A stretch of 33,999 bases of DNA from JAITWN01 sp964581365 (lineage in GTDB: Bacteria; Pseudomonadota; Gammaproteobacteria; SZUA-140), in the NCBI GenBank assembly GCA_964581365.1, contig CAZOOF010000019.1:1-33999 (forward strand). The letters are read 5' to 3'. A program made the translations under genes and the position numbers. Of the stretch, positions 31,317 through 33,999 are shown one piece after another. Below the pieces are notes generated by a model. That model worked only from the letters and a program-made list of their open reading frames with translations, searched no databases and was not told where the DNA came from. The first letter of the stretch is position 1, and the number at the start of each line of letters is the position of its first letter.

Positions 31317-31985
31317 TCAGTGCGTACCCCGGTCCGCCAGCCAGGGCACGATGGCGCTGATCTCATCGATGCAGTCGAGCGCGCCTTCCGCCAGCAGGCG
31401 CTCGGCAGGCTGCACCCCGTAGCTGACGCCGAGAGCCGGGGCGCCGGCATTGCGGGCCAGCTGCATGTCGAACACGGTATCGCCGATCATCAGCGTATCC
31501 TCGGGACCTACCCCGGCCACATCCATCACTTCCATCAGCATGCGCGGATGCGGCTTGGACGCGGTTTCGTCGGCACAGCGGGTGACGGCAAAGATGCCCT
31601 GGCACCCGGTGCGGTCGATGATCTCGTCGAGTCCGCGGCGCGCTTTGCCCGTCGCCACCGCCAGCAGGAAACCGCGGCTGTCGAGGTGGCGCAGCGTATC
31701 GAGTGCACCCGGGAACAGGTTCGCCGGTTCGTAGTGATCGGACAGAAAGTGATAGCGGTAGCGATCGATGAACTGGCGCACCCCGTCGACGTCGCCGTGC
31801 GGCAGCAGCGCGTGCGCCACTTCCGGCAGCCCGAGGCCGATCACATTGAGCAGCGCCTCGCGCGGCGGGACCGGCCGTCCCAGATCCTTGAGCGACATCG
31901 CCAGGCAGCTGACGATGCGGGCCTCCGAATCCATCAGCGTGCCATCCCAGTCGAACACCAGCAGTTTGTAGGGCAATTGACTCAT
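31317..31985 (-). CDS. HAD-superfamily phosphatase (Gph-like)
   Basis: 222 residues of HAD subfamily IA. Motif I is DWDGTL (nucleophile D12, acid D14), motif II is T112 in ATGKARRG, motif III is K144 in SKPHP, and motif IV is D169/D173 in IGDTVFD. The helical cap occupies about 20-85. It may be a phosphoglycolate phosphatase or another small-molecule phosphatase; substrate cannot be read. It lies 34 bases after rluC in the rluC-HAD-sppA arrangement common in gammaproteobacteria. Confidence 0.92.
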   Translation of the reverse strand: MSQLPYKLLVFDWDGTLMDSEARIVSCLAMSLKDLGRPVPPREALLNVIGLGLPEVAHALLPHGDVDGVRQFIDRYRYHFLSDHYEPANLFPGALDTLRHLDSRGFLLAVATGKARRGLDEIIDRTGCQGIFAVTRCADETASKPHPRMLMEVMDVAGVGPEDTLMIGDTVFDMQLARNAGAPALGVSYGVQPAERLLAEGALDCIDEISAIVPWLADRGTH

Positions 31986-32019
31986 GAGCGATCCACAATG
32001 GACAGGCAGACCGGGGTCT

Positions 32020-33048
32020 TCACCCGCCTCGCTGTGCTCTCCTCCTTTTCTCTCCCGGCCTGCGCCGGCTCTCCGTCAATCCTTCGTCTGTCGCCGGCGT
32101 TTCGACCAACGACTGCACGACCCGTGCCAGTGTCGGCGGCAATTCGGCGGTGGCCTCGATGCGCTCGCCCCCGAGGCGCAGGGCAAGGCGATGGGCGTGA
32201 AGGAACATGCGCTTCAGTCCGTAGCGCCGCATCACCTGGTTGAACGTCGGGTCGCCATACTTCTCGTCGCCGGCAACCGGGTGCCCAAGCTCGGCGGCAT
32301 GCACGCGGATCTGGTGCGTGCGCCCGGTACGGATGCGCGCCTCCATCAGCGTGGCGCCAGGCAGCCGGCGGACCGGCGTGAAGCGGGTTTCGGCCTCGCG
32401 CCCCTCCTCGTCGGCCTGCACCATGCGCTCCCCGGACTGCAGGCGGGCGCGCGTCAGCGCCGCGCGGATCGTCCGCGCCCCGCCTTTCCAGCGCCCCCGC
32501 AGCAGGGTGAGATACCGTTTTTCCACCTCGTGACGGCGAAAGGCCTCGGTCAGCGCCGGCAGGAGGCGCCGGTCCTTCGCCACCAGCAGGCAGCCGGAGG
32601 TGTCACGGTCCAAGCGATGGACCAGGGTGATGTCCGGGTCCTTGGGACGCAGCTCGCGCAGCGCCTCGATCAGACCATGGCTGAGACCGCTCCCGCCATG
32701 CACCGCCAGGCCAGCCGGCTTGTTCACGATCATGACGCCGTCATCCTCATACAGCACCGCATGCTCCAGGGACTCGAGCAGATCGGCGCTGATCCGGACC
32801 GGCACGGCCTCGGCGGCGGATACCGGCGGCACCCGAACCACATCGCCCTGCTTCAGGCGGTAGGTGGGCTGAATCCGCCCCTTGTTGACCCGCACCTGAC
32901 CGGTGCGCAACAGCCGATATATATGGCTGCGCGGCACCCCCTTGAGATGCGCGGTCAGGAAGTTGTCTATGCGCTGTCCTTCGCGGCCCGCGTCCACCTC
33001 CAGATAGGAGACGCCGCGCACTTTTCCGGCTTCGATCATGGGCCGCAT
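32020..33048 (-). CDS. rluC: 23S rRNA pseudouridine synthase (positions 955/2504/2580)
   Basis: RluC modifies three uridines in the peptidyl-transferase region. The 342 residues include an S4 RNA-binding domain (about 22-75, VPRSHIYRLLRTGQVRVNKGR) and the RluA-type catalytic domain with D147 in VHRLDRDTSG. GRTHQIRVHAAELGHPV and GDEKYGD are also diagnostic. The start is ATG at 33048 (MRPMIEAGK) or 33039; neither has a strong ribosome-binding site. The C-terminal tail is basic (RRRPGEKRRRAQR). It diverges from rne, the order seen across the gammaproteobacteria. Confidence 0.94.
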   Translation of the reverse strand: MRPMIEAGKVRGVSYLEVDAGREGQRIDNFLTAHLKGVPRSHIYRLLRTGQVRVNKGRIQPTYRLKQGDVVRVPPVSAAEAVPVRISADLLESLEHAVLYEDDGVMIVNKPAGLAVHGGSGLSHGLIEALRELRPKDPDITLVHRLDRDTSGCLLVAKDRRLLPALTEAFRRHEVEKRYLTLLRGRWKGGARTIRAALTRARLQSGERMVQADEEGREAETRFTPVRRLPGATLMEARIRTGRTHQIRVHAAELGHPVAGDEKYGDPTFNQVMRRYGLKRMFLHAHRLALRLGGERIEATAELPPTLARVVQSLVETPATDEGLTESRRRPGEKRRRAQRGG

Positions 33049-33088
33049 GATGCGTGATCGGCCGCTTCGTGGCAAGCGGGATAACTGT

Positions 33089-33117
33089 TTGAAGCACCAT
33101 GGAAACATTGGTATATT
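33089..33117 (+). promoter_or_regulatory. Sigma-70 promoter for rne
   Basis: TTGAAG (33089-33094), a 17-base spacer, then TATATT (33112-33117). Both boxes are close to consensus at ideal spacing. The predicted start near 33124 gives a leader of about 485 bases before the rne ATG. Confidence 0.75.
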
Positions 33118-33608
33118 AGCGAGGCGTGCGCCGTCTCCCGGTTCCGGGATTTTTCTTTGCGGCCACAGGCGGCACGGTGTGCCGGCGCGATACAAGGCGC
33201 TCGCCGGCGCTGTTCGTCCCCGAGGGTCAGATCGCCCCATCCGCGATTTTTACTCGCCCGCACCGACGCTGCCTTTTCGCCCGAAAGCATCGGGCAGGTT
33301 TACGAGGACTTCGCCCTGGCGGGTCATCGAAACGCACCCGCCCCAGGTGACTGCATTGGGGCATGTAAGAGAAGTTTCTGGCGGTCATGCGATTCGCGTG
33401 ACCGTCGTTTCCAACAATGGGATCGCAAGCACGTCTGCGCATGCAGACACTGACACCGACCGCGGATCTGATGAGCATGAGGAACTGGACATGAATGCGA
33501 ACAGTTTCCTGGAGGGAGACCTGATGTCGCCCCGGCCCGCCGTGGTCGAGAGTCAGCATTTGCATCGCGAACAGCGCGCTTGTGGTTGTTCGAAAAGGAT
33601 TGCCACAC
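33118..33608 (+). promoter_or_regulatory. Long structured 5' leader of rne
   Basis: This stretch without a gene holds several hairpins: the terminator-like one at 33136-33158; GGCAC-GGT-GTGCC near 33171; a GCCGGCG helix further on; GCCCGA-AAGCA-TCGGGC at 33279-33295; and GTCTGC-GCAT-GCAGAC at 33433-33448. In E. coli the long rne leader is bound by RNase E, which thereby limits its own mRNA. The same kind of feedback is likely here. ORFs in the leader lack coding character. Confidence 0.6.
33136..33158 (+). terminator. Terminator-like hairpin just after the predicted rne start site
   Basis: TCCCG-GTTC-CGGGA (33136-33149) is followed directly by TTTTTCTTT (33150-33158). With a transcript start near 33124 this would release an RNA of about 30 bases. 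It could act as an attenuator, or the U-rich single strand could be an RNase E cleavage site for autoregulation. Confidence 0.5.
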
Positions 33609-33999
33609 ATGAAAAGAATGCTGATAAACGCAACGCAGCCCGAAGAGCTGCGGATTGCACTGGTCGATGGCCAGTACCTCTATGATCTCGACATAGAAAC
33701 GCCTGCCCGCGAGCAGAAGAAGTCCAATATCTACAAGGGTCGTATCACCCGCGTCGAACCCAGCCTCGAAGCCGCTTTCGTCGATTACGGAGCCGACCGT
33801 CACGGCTTCCTTCCCCTGAAGGAAGTTGCCCCCAACCTGTTCACCTCGCCGCCCGAGCCTGGCAAGCGGGTCGATATCCGCGACGCCCTCCGCGAAGGCC
33901 AGGAACTGATGGTGCAGGTTGCCAAGGAAGAACGCGGCAACAAGGGCGCCGCCCTGACCACCTTTATCAGCCTGGCTGGCCGCTACCTGGTGCTGATGC
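33609..33999 (+). CDS. rne: Ribonuclease E, N-terminal fragment (window edge)
   Basis: The first 130 codons of rne, running off the window. It begins MKRMLINATQPEELRIALVDGQ and continues with YDLDIE and KSNIYKGRITRVEPSLEAAFVDYG, the start of the S1 RNA-binding domain, then HGFLPLKEV. RNase E is the main mRNA decay and rRNA/tRNA-processing endonuclease and organises the degradosome. AAAGGA lies about 10 bases before the ATG. The catalytic DNase-like part and C-terminal scaffold are outside the window. Confidence 0.96.
   Translation, partial: MKRMLINATQPEELRIALVDGQYLYDLDIETPAREQKKSNIYKGRITRVEPSLEAAFVDYGADRHGFLPLKEVAPNLFTSPPEPGKRVDIRDALREGQELMVQVAKEERGNKGAALTTFISLAGRYLVLM

Noticed and set aside
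31984..33057. 357-residue plus-strand ORF
   Set aside because: Antisense to rluC.
33491..33608. Possible upstream ORF starting MNANSF before rne
   Set aside because: In a frame that continues into rne out of frame with no stop before the rne ATG and no strong ribosome-binding site.
33038..33685. 215-residue plus-strand ORF over the rne leader and start
   Set aside because: Runs across the rne start in another frame, has no ribosome-binding site and no domain; the region is better explained as a structured leader.
1..33999. CRISPR array, insertion sequence, prophage or genomic island
   Set aside because: No spaced direct repeats, transposase, integrase or phage genes; base composition looks uniform, and tRNA-Gly at the edge shows no att-like repeat inside the window.

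Overview
The window is a stretch of ordinary chromosome from a GC-rich gammaproteobacterium (well over 60% GC by eye) that is not a close relative of the usual models. Four things point there: the uvrC-pgsA-tRNA-Gly order, the fabA-fabB pair, an Rsd/AlgQ protein, and rluC diverging from rne with a HAD phosphatase and sppA behind rluC. I see no insertion sequence, integrase, prophage, CRISPR array or rRNA. Coding density is high, and most genes sit in short runs on the minus strand.

Layout. 1-2.5 kb: partial tRNA-Gly, pgsA and uvrC. 2.6-6.2 kb: a growth-arrest cluster read rsd, then a RelA-type (p)ppGpp synthetase that keeps an apparently intact hydrolase site, then a ribosome-hibernation factor fused to a cold-shock-like domain. 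6.4-7.9 kb (plus strand): universal stress protein, pcm, phhB. 7.9-10 kb: dodecin, archease, rtcB (RNA repair). 10.3-12.9 kb: an HDOD protein and an ankyrin-repeat lipoprotein. 13.2-15.2 kb: a 63-residue bacterial histone upstream of fabA-fabB. 15.4-19.8 kb: a large DUF1631 protein translationally coupled to a divergent SelO-like pseudokinase. 19.9-21.1 kb: bolA, a His-rich Spy/CpxP-like periplasmic protein and a small unknown. 21.1-22.6 kb: hsp20 and a cbpA-type J protein behind a textbook heat-shock promoter. 22.7-25.5 kb: a multi-TM histidine kinase, a NarL/LuxR response regulator and csrA. 25.5-28.2 kb: orphan ParA, a secreted dienelactone-hydrolase-like enzyme and two small unknowns. 28.3-33 kb: rluC, HAD phosphatase, sppA and two exported unknowns (DUF3187, DUF3943). 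33-34 kb: the long structured leader and first 130 codons of rne.

Stress and stationary-phase physiology recurs throughout: Rsd, (p)ppGpp metabolism, hibernation factor, Usp, protein repair, dodecin, RNA repair, BolA, heat-shock chaperones, CsrA and a histone. The best leads for new biology are the histone-fold gene, the coupled DUF1631/SelO-like pair, the RelA-like enzyme with a preserved hydrolase domain next to rsd and hpf, the kinase-regulator-csrA cluster, and a terminator-like hairpin just after the predicted rne start site. All homology calls come from reading motifs by eye; no database search was run.
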